DNA of 50,118 nt from Virgisporangium ochraceum (GTDB lineage Bacteria > Actinomycetota > Actinomycetes > Mycobacteriales > Micromonosporaceae), in contig NZ_BOPH01000122.1 of NCBI RefSeq assembly GCF_016863655.1, positions 1 through 50,118 of the forward strand, in the 5' to 3' direction. Shown here piece after piece: positions 12,739-20,721 of this stretch (positions within the stretch are counted from its first letter, which is position 1; each line of letters begins with the position of its first letter). Below the pieces are notes generated by a model, which saw only the letters and a program-made list of their open reading frames with translations, did no database searches and was not told where the DNA came from. The position numbers were made by a program, and so were the translations under genes.

Positions 12739-14352
12739 GTGACGGTGGTCGGCGCGCGGGTGGCCCGCGCCGCGAGTGTGATCGCGGCGCTCACCGTGGC
12801 CAGCCGGATTGCCGGATTTGGCCGCATTCTGGTCTTCACGTGGGCGGTGGGGCTCGCCCGGCTCGGCGACCTGTACCAGGCCGCGAACACCATCCCGAAC
12901 ATCGTCTTCGAGATCGTGGCCGGTGGGGCGCTCGCCAGCCTCGTGGTGCCGGTGCTCGCCGCGCCGCTGCGCGACAGCGACCGCGCCGCCGTCGACAGGA
13001 CCGTCAGCGCGCAGCTCACCTGGGTGGTCAGCATCCTCGTGCCGGTGTCGGTCGTCCTGGCGTTGGCGGCCGGGCCGATCGTCGGGGTGTTCGTCGGCGA
13101 CGCGTCGGCCGCGGAGCGGGAGGTCGGCGTCACCATGCTGCGGATCTTCGCGCCGCAGCTGCCGCTCTACGGGATCGGCATCGTGCTCGCCGGCGTGCTC
13201 CAGGCGCACAAACGGTTCGTGTGGCCGGTGCTGGCTCCGCTGCTGTCCTCGGTCACCGTGGCAGTGATGTACGTGGCCTTCGCCCTGCGCGCGGGCCCCG
13301 CCCCCGACGTGGCCGCCATCGACGGCATCGACCTGGCCCTGCTCGCCGGCGGTACGACGCTGGCCGTCGCCGTGATGACGTTGTGCCTCGTCATCCCGGT
13401 GCGGCGGCTCGGGCTGCGGTACCGGCCGACGTACCGGCTCGGCGCGGTGGCCGGCCCGGTGCGGCGGCTGGCCGTCGCCGGCGCGGTGACCGTCGGTGCC
13501 CAGCAGGCCAGCCTCGCGCTCGTGCTGATCCTCGCCGGACGCGGGCCGGCCGGGTCGGTGGCGGTCTTCGCGCTCGCCCAGACGGTGTTCCTGCTGCCGT
13601 GGGCGGTGCTCACGGTGCCGATCGCCACCGCCGCGTTCCCGACGCTCGCCGAGAAGGAGGCGGCCGGCGACCACACCGGGTTCGCCGCGACCACCGCCAC
13701 CGCGCTGCGGGCGACCCTGCTCGTCGCGTTCGCCGGCGCCGCGCTTCTGGTGGCGGTCGCGCCGGACGCCGCCGTCGTCCTCTCGTCGCTCGACCCCAAG
13801 GACCCCGACCCGGCGCCGCTCGCCGCCGGCATCGCCGCGTTCGGACCCGGCGTCGTCGGCTACGGCCTGTTCGCGCTGCTGTCGCGCGCGCTCTACGCGC
13901 GGCACCGGCCGGCCGCGGTCGCCGCGGCCACCGCCGTGGGCTGGGCCGCGGTCGCGGCGTCGGCGTTCGTCTTCGCCACGGTGCTACCGGACCGGGACCG
14001 CGTGGGCGCGCTCGCCGCCGGCCACTCGGTCGGGCTGACCGTGCTCGGCGTCGCCCTGGTGGTCAGCGCGCGCCGCCGGATCGGACCGGCCGCCCTCGCC
14101 GGGGCCACCCGGGCCGTCCTGGTGGGGCTCGGCGCCGCCGCCGCGGGTACGGCCGTCGCGCTCGCGGCGCGTACCATCACGGTGCCGGAGGGGGCCGGCG
14201 TACCCGCGGCGATGCTGCGCGGAGTCCTGTGCGCGGTGCTGGTCGTCGTGGTCTTCACGGCGGTGGCGTACGCGGCCGACAGGCACGACGTACGGCCCGC
14301 CCTCGCGCGGGTCCCCACAATGATCAAGAACAGAATGATCAAGAAGGAGTGA
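12739..14352 (+). CDS. MurJ/MVF-family lipid-linked oligosaccharide flippase
   Basis: 537 residues with about 14 membrane helices. The N-terminal pattern ASRIAGFGRILVFTWAVG...DLYQAANTIPNIVFEIVAGGAL is typical of MurJ. Actinobacteria usually carry an essential MurJ elsewhere, often fused to a pseudokinase domain; this copy has no such domain and ends MIKNRMIKKE. In this cluster it is likelier to flip the product of the preceding PNPT-type gene than lipid II itself, though that is inference. It starts with GTG 2 nt after the upstream stop, and its stop overlaps the region of the next start. Confidence 0.85.
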   Translation: MTVVGARVARAASVIAALTVASRIAGFGRILVFTWAVGLARLGDLYQAANTIPNIVFEIVAGGALASLVVPVLAAPLRDSDRAAVDRTVSAQLTWVVSILVPVSVVLALAAGPIVGVFVGDASAAEREVGVTMLRIFAPQLPLYGIGIVLAGVLQAHKRFVWPVLAPLLSSVTVAVMYVAFALRAGPAPDVAAIDGIDLALLAGGTTLAVAVMTLCLVIPVRRLGLRYRPTYRLGAVAGPVRRLAVAGAVTVGAQQASLALVLILAGRGPAGSVAVFALAQTVFLLPWAVLTVPIATAAFPTLAEKEAAGDHTGFAATTATALRATLLVAFAGAALLVAVAPDAAVVLSSLDPKDPDPAPLAAGIAAFGPGVVGYGLFALLSRALYARHRPAAVAAATAVGWAAVAASAFVFATVLPDRDRVGALAAGHSVGLTVLGVALVVSARRRIGPAALAGATRAVLVGLGAAAAGTAVALAARTITVPEGAGVPAAMLRGVLCAVLVVVVFTAVAYAADRHDVRPALARVPTMIKNRMIKKE

Positions 14353-14360
14353 CCGACGAC

Positions 14361-15470
14361 ATGCGGGTGGCACTGGTGCTCGCCTCCAGCACCGGCGGCG
14401 TCGGCCGGCACGTGATGTCGCTGACGGCGGCCCTCGTCGCCCGCGGCATCGACGTCACCGTGCTCGGCCCGGCGGCCACCGACACGCAGTTCGGGTTCGC
14501 GGCCCTCGGCGCCTCGTTCACGCCGGTCGAGATCCCGGCGAGCCCGCAGCCCGCCGACGCGGTCGCGGTGCGGGTCATGCGGCGGGCACTGAGCACCGTC
14601 GAGCCCGACGTCGTCCACGCACACGGGCTGCGGGCCGGGCTGGTCGCGGCGCTCGCGCGGTCACGCAGGGTGCCGCTCGTGGTCACCTGGCACAACCGGG
14701 TGCTCGCCGGCGGTCTCCGCAAGGCGATCTACAGCCAGCTCGAGCGGTACGTCGCCGGTGCGGCCGACGTCACGCTCGGTGCGTCGTCCGACCTGGTCGA
14801 ACGCGTGAAGGCGCTCGGTGGAAAGGACGTGCGGCTCGGCGAGGTCGCCGCGCCCACGCTGCCGGCACCGGTGCGGCCACCCGGCGAGGTGCGGTCGGAG
14901 TTCGGCATCGGTGCCGGCCGGCCGATCGTGCTCAGCGTCGGGCGGCTGCACGCCCAGAAGCGCCACGACCTGCTCATCGACGTCGCGGCCCGGTGGACCG
15001 GGCGGGGCCACCCGGCGCTCGACCCGCTGCCCGCGGTGGTCATCGCCGGCAGCGGACCCGAGTACGTGCCGCTGGCCGAACGCATCCTCACCAGCCACGC
15101 GCCGGTGACGCTCGCCGGCCACCGCGAGGACGTGCCCGACCTCCTCGGCGCCGCCGACCTCGCCGTGGTGACCAGCGACTGGGAGGCGCGGCAGCTGTTC
15201 GCCCAGGAGGCGCTGCGGGCCGGGGTCCCGCTGGTGTCGACCGCGGTCGGTGGGCTGCCGGAACTCGTCGGTGACGCCGCTTCGTTCGTCCCGCCGAACG
15301 ACCCCGACGCGTTCGACGCGGCCGTGCGCACCCTGCTCGGTGACCGGGACGCGCGGGCCGACCTGGCCCGGCGCGGCCTCGCGCGGGCCGCGACGTGGCC
15401 GACCGAGGCCGAGACGGCCGCCCGGGTCGCCGCCGTGTACGCCGAACTCGTGGCGGTCGACGCGCCGTGA
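14361..15470 (+). CDS. GT4-family glycosyltransferase
   Basis: 369 residues, GT-B fold. The N-terminal half begins MRVALVLASSTGGVGRHVMSL (acceptor domain). The C-terminal half has VLSVGRLHAQKRHDLLI, AGSGPEYVPLAERI and the donor-site pattern SDWEARQLFAQEALRAGVPL (the E-x7-E motif), then VGGLPELVGDAA. GAAGGAG lies upstream of the ATG with an 11-nt gap; a GTG at 14349 overlapping the murJ-like stop is an alternative start. It probably extends a polyprenyl-linked glycan in the same pathway as its neighbours; donor and acceptor cannot be read from sequence. Confidence 0.88.
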   Translation: MRVALVLASSTGGVGRHVMSLTAALVARGIDVTVLGPAATDTQFGFAALGASFTPVEIPASPQPADAVAVRVMRRALSTVEPDVVHAHGLRAGLVAALARSRRVPLVVTWHNRVLAGGLRKAIYSQLERYVAGAADVTLGASSDLVERVKALGGKDVRLGEVAAPTLPAPVRPPGEVRSEFGIGAGRPIVLSVGRLHAQKRHDLLIDVAARWTGRGHPALDPLPAVVIAGSGPEYVPLAERILTSHAPVTLAGHREDVPDLLGAADLAVVTSDWEARQLFAQEALRAGVPLVSTAVGGLPELVGDAASFVPPNDPDAFDAAVRTLLGDRDARADLARRGLARAATWPTEAETAARVAAVYAELVAVDAP

Positions 15471-17713
15471 ACCGGTTCCGGCGCTGGGGTGCGGTGCTTC
15501 GTGGTCCGCAGCACCGGATCCTGCCGTTCCTGCTGGCGCTCGCCGTGGCGCTGATCGGGATCCTGGCGCTGGTGCCGCGGCCGCAGTCGGCGACGCTGCG
15601 GGCGTCGGCCGACAGCGTGGTGCTGGTCGGCGCGCCCGGCCTGCGGTGGGACGACCTCAGCCCGGTCGAGACACCGACGCTGTGGGCGCTGGCCCAGCAG
15701 GGCTCGGTCGGTGCGCTCGTGGTGCGCTCGGCCCGGTCGGTGACCTGCCCCGTCGACGGGTGGCTCACCCTCGGCGCCGGCAACTACGCCCGCGGGTACG
15801 AGACCCCGCCCGAGGGCGGCTGCATCCTGACCTACCCCGACCTGGAGCCGGCCGGCGACGACGAGTCGCGCGGCGCGAAGATCCCGACCATCTGGCACGA
15901 CCGCACCGAGCTCGCGAACGAGGAGCTCGAGAACGAGGTCGAGCTCGGCTCGCTGGCCGAGGCGGCGCAGTGCACGACCGCGGTCGGTCCCGGCGCGGCG
16001 CTGGCCGCCGCCCGCCCGTTCGGCCGTATCGACCGGTACGCGCCGTCGGTCGAGGAGAACCTGCGGGAGCTGCTCGGCTCGTGCCGGCTGTCGTTCGTCG
16101 ACGCCGGCACGATCGCGGGCGAGGGCACCTCCCGGATCGTCGCCGCCCGCCAGGCCGACCGGGCGCTGAACGCGGTGCTCGGCGCCCGGCCGGCGCGGTC
16201 GCTCGTGGTGGTCGCGGGCCTGTCCGACACCGACGAGACGACGCGGCTGCACGTCGCGATCGCGCAGGGTCCCGGGTTCGGCCCCGGCTGGCTCACCTCG
16301 CCGAGCACCGGCCGCGACGGTTACCTGCGGCTGATCGACCTCGCCCCGACCGCGCTGGCCGCCCTCGACCGGCCGGCCCCGCTGGACCTGTTCGCCGGCG
16401 CGGCCGCGACCCGCGAACCGGGACGGCCGGCCGACCTGCTCTCGGCCGTCGACCGGCTCGCCGACGCCGACCGGCTGGCCGGTGCGCAGCGCCGGGTGTC
16501 GACCACGTTCTTCCTCGTGCTGACCGTGGTGCAGCTCGCGTTGTTCCTCGCGGTGGTGCCGCTGCTGCGGCGCTCCTCGTCGGTGCCGGCGCCGGGCGGG
16601 CTGTCGTCCTCGGCGCCGGGCAGGCTGTTCGTGAGGCGGCGGATGCTGCCCGGCTGGCTGTCGGTACGGGTCCCGCACTCGGCCGAGGAATGGGCCGAGT
16701 GGGGGCTGCTCGCCGCCGCGCTCGCCACGCCGGCCGCGATGGTCGCCGACATGGTGCCGTGGTGGCGGGTCGGCCGGCCCGGGTTCGTGTTCGCGGCACT
16801 GTTCGTCCTGGTGCTGCTGGCGGCGACGTTCGTGGCCGGGGTCGCCACCGCCCGGCAGCGGGCGCTCGGGCCACTGGGTGCGGTGGCCGGCGCGGCGGCG
16901 CTGCTCATCGCGTTGGACGTGCTCACGGGGTCACGCCTGCAGTTGGACGGCGTGACCGGCTACTCGGCCCTCGCCGGCGCCCGGTACGCGGGCATCGGCA
17001 CGATCGGGCTGGGCATGTTCACCGGCAGCCTGCTGCTGTTCGCGGCGTTCCTGGCCCAGCTGTCCCCGCGGCGGTGGCGGCCGGTCGTGATCACCGGGGT
17101 CGGCTCGGTCGGCGCGGTGATCGTCGGCAGCCCGTACTTCGGCGCCGACGCGGCCGGCGCCGTCGGCCTGACCGCCGGCGTGTGCACCGCCGCCGCGATG
17201 TCGGTCGGCGGGTGGCTGTCGTACCGGCGGCTGGCCTGGGCGGTGCTGGCGGCGTCGGGACTGGCCGCCACGTTCGCGCTGCTCGACCTGCGCCGGCCGT
17301 CGGAGCAGCAGAGCAGCGTCGGCCGGTTCTTCGCCCACGTCGACGACGGAACGGTCGACCTGGTGATGCGCCGCGCCGGGGAGTCGAGCGTGGTGACGTT
17401 CGCGAACAGCCCGCTGACGGTGCTGGTCCTGGGGGTCGCCCTCTACACGGGGCTGGCCCTCCTGCGTGACCGGGGCGGGCTGCGGCGCGTGTACGGCCTG
17501 TTCCCCTCGGTGCGCGGGGCGCTGGCGGGCACGATCGTCGCGACCCTGCTGGCGGGGGTGGTGGAGGGCGTGGCGCTGAACGTGATGGGGGCTGCGCTGG
17601 TGGTGGCGATGCCGCTGACGGTGCTGGCCGTGCTGCGGGTCCGGCACCACGCGGCCGACCGCACGGTACCGGTGGTGATCGACCCACCGGTCAAGGAGCC
17701 CGCCGCGGGCTGA
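15467..17713 (+). CDS. Large membrane protein with an alkaline-phosphatase-fold-like external domain
   Basis: 748 residues. A membrane anchor (about 18-36) is followed by a ~330-residue external domain and then about ten membrane helices. The external domain resembles the phosphatase/sulfatase superfamily: VLVGAPGLRWDDL...TPTLWALAQQGSVGAL, a possible nucleophile region SARSVTCPVDGWLTLGAG, then VAGLSDT and a C-terminal GRDGYLRLIDLAPTAL. The first metal-binding Asp expected in VGxDGL is Ala here (VGAPGL), so classic hydrolase activity is doubtful. The GTGA overlap with the glycosyltransferase shows co-translation. Transfer or trimming of a phospho-glycan, or a structural role, are both possible. 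Confidence 0.8.
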   Translation: MNRFRRWGAVLRGPQHRILPFLLALAVALIGILALVPRPQSATLRASADSVVLVGAPGLRWDDLSPVETPTLWALAQQGSVGALVVRSARSVTCPVDGWLTLGAGNYARGYETPPEGGCILTYPDLEPAGDDESRGAKIPTIWHDRTELANEELENEVELGSLAEAAQCTTAVGPGAALAAARPFGRIDRYAPSVEENLRELLGSCRLSFVDAGTIAGEGTSRIVAARQADRALNAVLGARPARSLVVVAGLSDTDETTRLHVAIAQGPGFGPGWLTSPSTGRDGYLRLIDLAPTALAALDRPAPLDLFAGAAATREPGRPADLLSAVDRLADADRLAGAQRRVSTTFFLVLTVVQLALFLAVVPLLRRSSSVPAPGGLSSSAPGRLFVRRRMLPGWLSVRVPHSAEEWAEWGLLAAALATPAAMVADMVPWWRVGRPGFVFAALFVLVLLAATFVAGVATARQRALGPLGAVAGAAALLIALDVLTGSRLQLDGVTGYSALAGARYAGIGTIGLGMFTGSLLLFAAFLAQLSPRRWRPVVITGVGSVGAVIVGSPYFGADAAGAVGLTAGVCTAAAMSVGGWLSYRRLAWAVLAASGLAATFALLDLRRPSEQQSSVGRFFAHVDDGTVDLVMRRAGESSVVTFANSPLTVLVLGVALYTGLALLRDRGGLRRVYGLFPSVRGALAGTIVATLLAGVVEGVALNVMGAALVVAMPLTVLAVLRVRHHAADRTVPVVIDPPVKEPAAG

Positions 17714-17798
17714 CCGCCCGGCTTCGGGGCCTCGTCGCGATGTGCTCGCCGCGTGTGCTCCCGGCGTGCGTGCTCCCGCCGTGCGTGCGTGCTTTCCG

Positions 17799-17876
17799 CG
17801 CCGATCTTGCAGTTGTGGCCGGGGGCAAATCGCCTTATATCCATCTAAGGGGGCGGCCACAACTGCAAGATCGGCG
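17799..17876. repeat. Long perfect inverted repeat (23-bp arms)
   Basis: Arms 17799-17821 and 17854-17876 are perfect reverse complements around a 32-nt centre that itself contains CCTTA (17833-17837) and TAAGG (17846-17850). The outer ends read CGCCGATCTTGCAG and its complement. It lies about 85 bp after a stop codon. It could be a strong bidirectional terminator or a dispersed REP/MITE-like palindrome. Confidence 0.9.
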
Positions 17877-18057
17877 ACGGGTGCGGCGCACGGGTGCGGC
17901 GGGGCTGGCGACGGGCGGCCGGGAGCGGGGGTCGGGCGGGCGGCGTCGGGCGGGCGGCGCCGGGCGGATTTGCTGCGGGCGGACGCAGCGCCGGTGTGCG
18001 TGGCCGCGTGGGTGGGCGTGGCGGCAGGTGGGTGTGGCGGCGGTGGGCGTGTTGGCG

Positions 18058-18150
18058 GTGTGCGGGGGCCGGTGGCGTGCGGGGCCGGTGGCGTGCGGGG
18101 CCGGTGGTGTGCGGGGCCGGTGGTGTGCGGGGCCGGTGGTGTGCGGGGAG
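18058..18150 (+). repeat. 16-bp minisatellite, about 5 to 6 copies
   Basis: GGTGG(C/T)GTGCGGGGCC is repeated from 18071 to 18150 with period 16 (starts 18071, 18087, 18103, 18119, 18135), preceded by a partial unit. The first two copies have C and the later ones T at position 6. The period is not a multiple of 3, so the array is non-coding. The G-runs could form two-tier G-quadruplexes. Confidence 0.9.
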
Positions 18151-18233
18151 CGGCTGTCGGTGGGACTCACCGGGTGGGCTGGGTTTGTCTGGTGAGCGTC
18201 TTAAGTCGGGGCTGGTCAATCGACGGGCTTGGG

Positions 18234-18262
18234 TTGACAGGGGGCTTGCTGATTTGTAGGTT
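18234..18262 (+). promoter_or_regulatory. Consensus housekeeping promoter of the rhamnogalacturonan lyase gene
   Basis: TTGACA at 18234-18239 (perfect -35), a 17-bp spacer and TAGGTT at 18257-18262 (-10 with both TA and the final T). The surrounding sequence is clearly less GC-rich. The predicted transcription start is near 18269, giving a leader of about 107 nt. Confidence 0.7.
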
Positions 18263-18272
18263 TCGATTCTGC

Positions 18273-18284
18273 TGGAACGTTTCA
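18273..18284 (+). promoter_or_regulatory. LacI-family-type operator
   Basis: TGGAACGTTTCA is a near-perfect palindrome with a central CG, differing from its own reverse complement at two symmetric positions. LacI-family operators commonly have this form. It sits just downstream of the predicted transcription start of the lyase gene, where a bound repressor would block transcription. The regulator gene is not in the window. Confidence 0.55.
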
Positions 18285-18375
18285 ACACACACACACCGTC
18301 CATCCATTGAGCCGCGCCGTCCAGCGGTCCTGCCCATGCCGCGGCGGGCGAGCTGACGCAATGCGAGGAGCTGCG

Positions 18376-20658
18376 ATGAGGGCGTGGAACCGGAGGCGGT
18401 TCGCCGCGCTGGCCGTGGCCGCCGTCTGTCTGGTCGGGGTGCCGTTACCGGCCTCGGCCGCACCTGGCGCGCCGGCCGGGGGTGGGCACGGGCGGGTGCA
18501 GTTGGAGAAGCTCGACCGGGGACTGGTGGTCGCGACCACCACCGGTGGGGCGTTCCTCAGCTGGCGGCTGCTCGGCCACGAGGTCACCGGGCGCACGTCG
18601 TCCGGCATGAAGGGACCGGGATTCGAGGTCTACCGTGACGGCCGGCGGATCGCCACGGTCACGGACAGCACGAACTACCTCGACCCGGCCGGCACGGCCG
18701 GCTCCACGTACCAGGTCGCCCCCGTGCGGGGGCGGAAGAGCGCCCCGGCCCGGGCGTGGTCGACCACGCATCTCGACCTGCCGCTGCGCAAGCCGGCCGA
18801 CGGGGTCACCCCGGCGGGGGAGGCGTACACGTACTCGGCCAACGACCTCAGCGTCGGTGACGTCGACGGGGACGGGGCGTACGAGTACATCGTCAAGTGG
18901 GACCCGTCGAACTCGAAGGACGTCTCGCAGGTCGGCTACACGGGCAACGTCTACATCGACGCGTACGAGCTGGACGGGACCCCGCTGTACCGCATCGACC
19001 TCGGCGTCAACGTGCGGGCCGGCGCGCACTACACGCAGTTCCTGGTCTACGACTTCGACGGCGACGGCCGGTCGGAGCTGATGTTCAAGACCGCGCCCGG
19101 CACGAAGATCATCCGCTACGACCGCAGTGGCGCGGTCAGGAGCGAACGGTTCGTCTCGCTGCCGCGCGAGGACGTCGCGAAGGGCGTGACCCACGCCGAC
19201 GACTACCGGATGAGCGCCGCCGACTACTTCGAGCACCTCGTGACGATGTTCCAGGGCTGGCACGACCATCCCGAGGTCGAGGCGGGCCGGTGGCCGGCGA
19301 CGCTGGAGCAGGCCTTCGGCATCGCGCCGGCCTACACGTACCCGCTGAGTAGGGAGGACGCCACCGCCCTGGCCAACCACTTCGTCGACGTGTACGCGCC
19401 GGCGCGCAGCGCCCGCAACCAGCTCCGGAACTTCGCCGGGTTCATCGTCGACGGCCCCGAGTACCTCACCGTGTTCGAGGGGGCGACCGGCAGGGAGCTG
19501 CAGACCGTCCGCTACGAACCGGGACGCCACGACGACGGCCTCATGTGGGGCGACTACGCGATGGCGCGGATCGAACCGGGCAACCGGGTCGACCGGTTCC
19601 TCGCCACGGTGGCCTACCTCGACGGCAGGCGCCCGAGCGCGGTGTTCGCCCGCGGCTACTACACGCGCAGCACGCTCGTCGCCTACGACTGGGACGGCCG
19701 CCGCCTGCACAAGCGCTGGTACGTCGACAGCGGCTGGACGCCGATGACCAACCCGTTCAACGACAGCCCGCACGGACGCGACGGCACCGACCCCGAGTTC
19801 AGGACGCTGACCACGCAGGGCTTCCACTCGCTGAGCAGCTCCGACGTCGACGGCGACGGCAAGCAGGAGATCGTCTACGGCGCGGCCACCATCGACCACG
19901 ACGGCAGCCTGCTGTACAGCTCGTTCGCCCCGCTGCCCGAGGGTAGCGCGAGCCCCGGCACGCAGGCACGGCTCGGCCACGGCGACGCCATGCACGTGAC
20001 CGACATCGACCCGACCCGTCCCGGCCTGGAGATCTACACGGTGCACGAGGGAGCCGCCGGGGCACCCTACGGGCACGCGATGCGGGACGCGAAGACCGGT
20101 CAGGTGCTCTTCGGGACCTACTCCGGGCGCGACACCGGCCGCGGCATGGTCGGCGACATCCTGCCCGAGCACGCCGGCCTGGAGGCGTGGGCGACCACCG
20201 GCATGGGCCTGTGGACCGCGCAGGGTCAGAAGCTCGGCGACACCATCCCCGGTACGAACCAGAGCATCCGCTGGGCCGCCGACCTGAGCACCCAGATCGT
20301 CGACGGCGCGCTGGAGGTCACGCCGACGATCCAGGATCACAGAAGGGGAACGCTCCTCACGGCCGCGAACACGCTCACCAACAACGGCACCAAGGGCAAC
20401 CCCGGCCTCGTCGCCGACATCTTCGGGGACTGGCGGGAGGAGCTTCTGCTGCGCACGGCCGACAGCAGCGCCATCCGGATCCACCTCAGCACCGAGGTGA
20501 CCACGCACAAGCTGTACACGCTGATGCACGACCCGCAGTACCGGGCCGAGGTGGCCCGTCAGCAGACGACGTACAACCAGCCGTCGTACACGAGCTTCCA
20601 CCTCGGAACGGGTACGGACTGGGCGCGCGTCCCGGTCCCCACCGCGAGTTACCGGTAA
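18376..20658 (+). CDS. Secreted rhamnogalacturonan lyase (PL11, YesW/YesX-like)
   Basis: 760 residues. The signal peptide MRAWNRRRFAALAVAAVCLV...PASA, probably cleaved near residue 28, contains RRRF and may use Tat. The mature protein starts with the PL11 pattern LEKLDRGLVVA...FLSWRLLGHE and FEVYRDGRRIATVTDSTNYLD. It continues with DVDGDGAYEYIVKWDPSNSKD and DFDGDGRSELMFKTAPGT, which are calcium-binding repeats of the eight-bladed propeller. These enzymes cleave the rhamnose-galacturonate backbone of pectin by beta-elimination. Start ATG is preceded by GAGGAG (18365-18370). It has its own promoter, operator and terminator and separates mctB-side genes from pyrG, so it is probably an acquired accessory gene. 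Confidence 0.92.
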   Translation: MRAWNRRRFAALAVAAVCLVGVPLPASAAPGAPAGGGHGRVQLEKLDRGLVVATTTGGAFLSWRLLGHEVTGRTSSGMKGPGFEVYRDGRRIATVTDSTNYLDPAGTAGSTYQVAPVRGRKSAPARAWSTTHLDLPLRKPADGVTPAGEAYTYSANDLSVGDVDGDGAYEYIVKWDPSNSKDVSQVGYTGNVYIDAYELDGTPLYRIDLGVNVRAGAHYTQFLVYDFDGDGRSELMFKTAPGTKIIRYDRSGAVRSERFVSLPREDVAKGVTHADDYRMSAADYFEHLVTMFQGWHDHPEVEAGRWPATLEQAFGIAPAYTYPLSREDATALANHFVDVYAPARSARNQLRNFAGFIVDGPEYLTVFEGATGRELQTVRYEPGRHDDGLMWGDYAMARIEPGNRVDRFLATVAYLDGRRPSAVFARGYYTRSTLVAYDWDGRRLHKRWYVDSGWTPMTNPFNDSPHGRDGTDPEFRTLTTQGFHSLSSSDVDGDGKQEIVYGAATIDHDGSLLYSSFAPLPEGSASPGTQARLGHGDAMHVTDIDPTRPGLEIYTVHEGAAGAPYGHAMRDAKTGQVLFGTYSGRDTGRGMVGDILPEHAGLEAWATTGMGLWTAQGQKLGDTIPGTNQSIRWAADLSTQIVDGALEVTPTIQDHRRGTLLTAANTLTNNGTKGNPGLVADIFGDWREELLLRTADSSAIRIHLSTEVTTHKLYTLMHDPQYRAEVARQQTTYNQPSYTSFHLGTGTDWARVPVPTASYR

Positions 20659-20663
20659 AAGAA

Positions 20664-20696
20664 GGGTGAGGGCCGCGTGCCGCGCGGCCCTCACCC
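20664..20696 (+). terminator. Strong hairpin terminator behind the lyase gene
   Basis: A perfect 14-bp stem (20664-20677 with 20683-20696) closes a 5-nt loop, without a T-tract. It lies 5 nt after the lyase stop and 25 nt before the pyrG start, so it either ends the lyase transcript or acts in the pyrG leader. Confidence 0.75.
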
Positions 20697-20707
20697 GTGA
20701 CGGGTGT

Positions 20708-20713
20708 TACTGT
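20708..20713 (+). promoter_or_regulatory. Putative -10 (TACTGT) of a leaderless pyrG transcript
   Basis: TACTGT ends 8 nt before the GTG at 20722. The -35 position falls inside the 3' arm of the preceding hairpin and shows no consensus, as is common in actinobacterial leaderless promoters. Confidence 0.4.
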
Positions 20714-20721
20714 GGAGTCCC

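Larger units (their letters stand above)
17714..18375. other. Repeat-rich intergenic region (662 bp)
   Basis: No credible gene is present. It contains GTGCGTGCTCCC-type simple repeats (about 17740-17795), a long palindrome (17799-17876), very G-rich sequence, a 16-bp tandem repeat (18058-18150), and then a lower-GC promoter and operator stretch (18230-18300) serving the lyase gene. Confidence 0.8.

Noticed and set aside
18070..18150. CRISPR array
   Set aside because: The repeat is a pure 16-bp tandem array without unique spacers and without cas genes.
17740..18356. Gly/Arg-rich and Pro/His-rich ORFs in the spacer before the lyase gene
   Set aside because: They consist of repeat translations, span the palindrome and minisatellite, and lack ribosome binding sites and domains.
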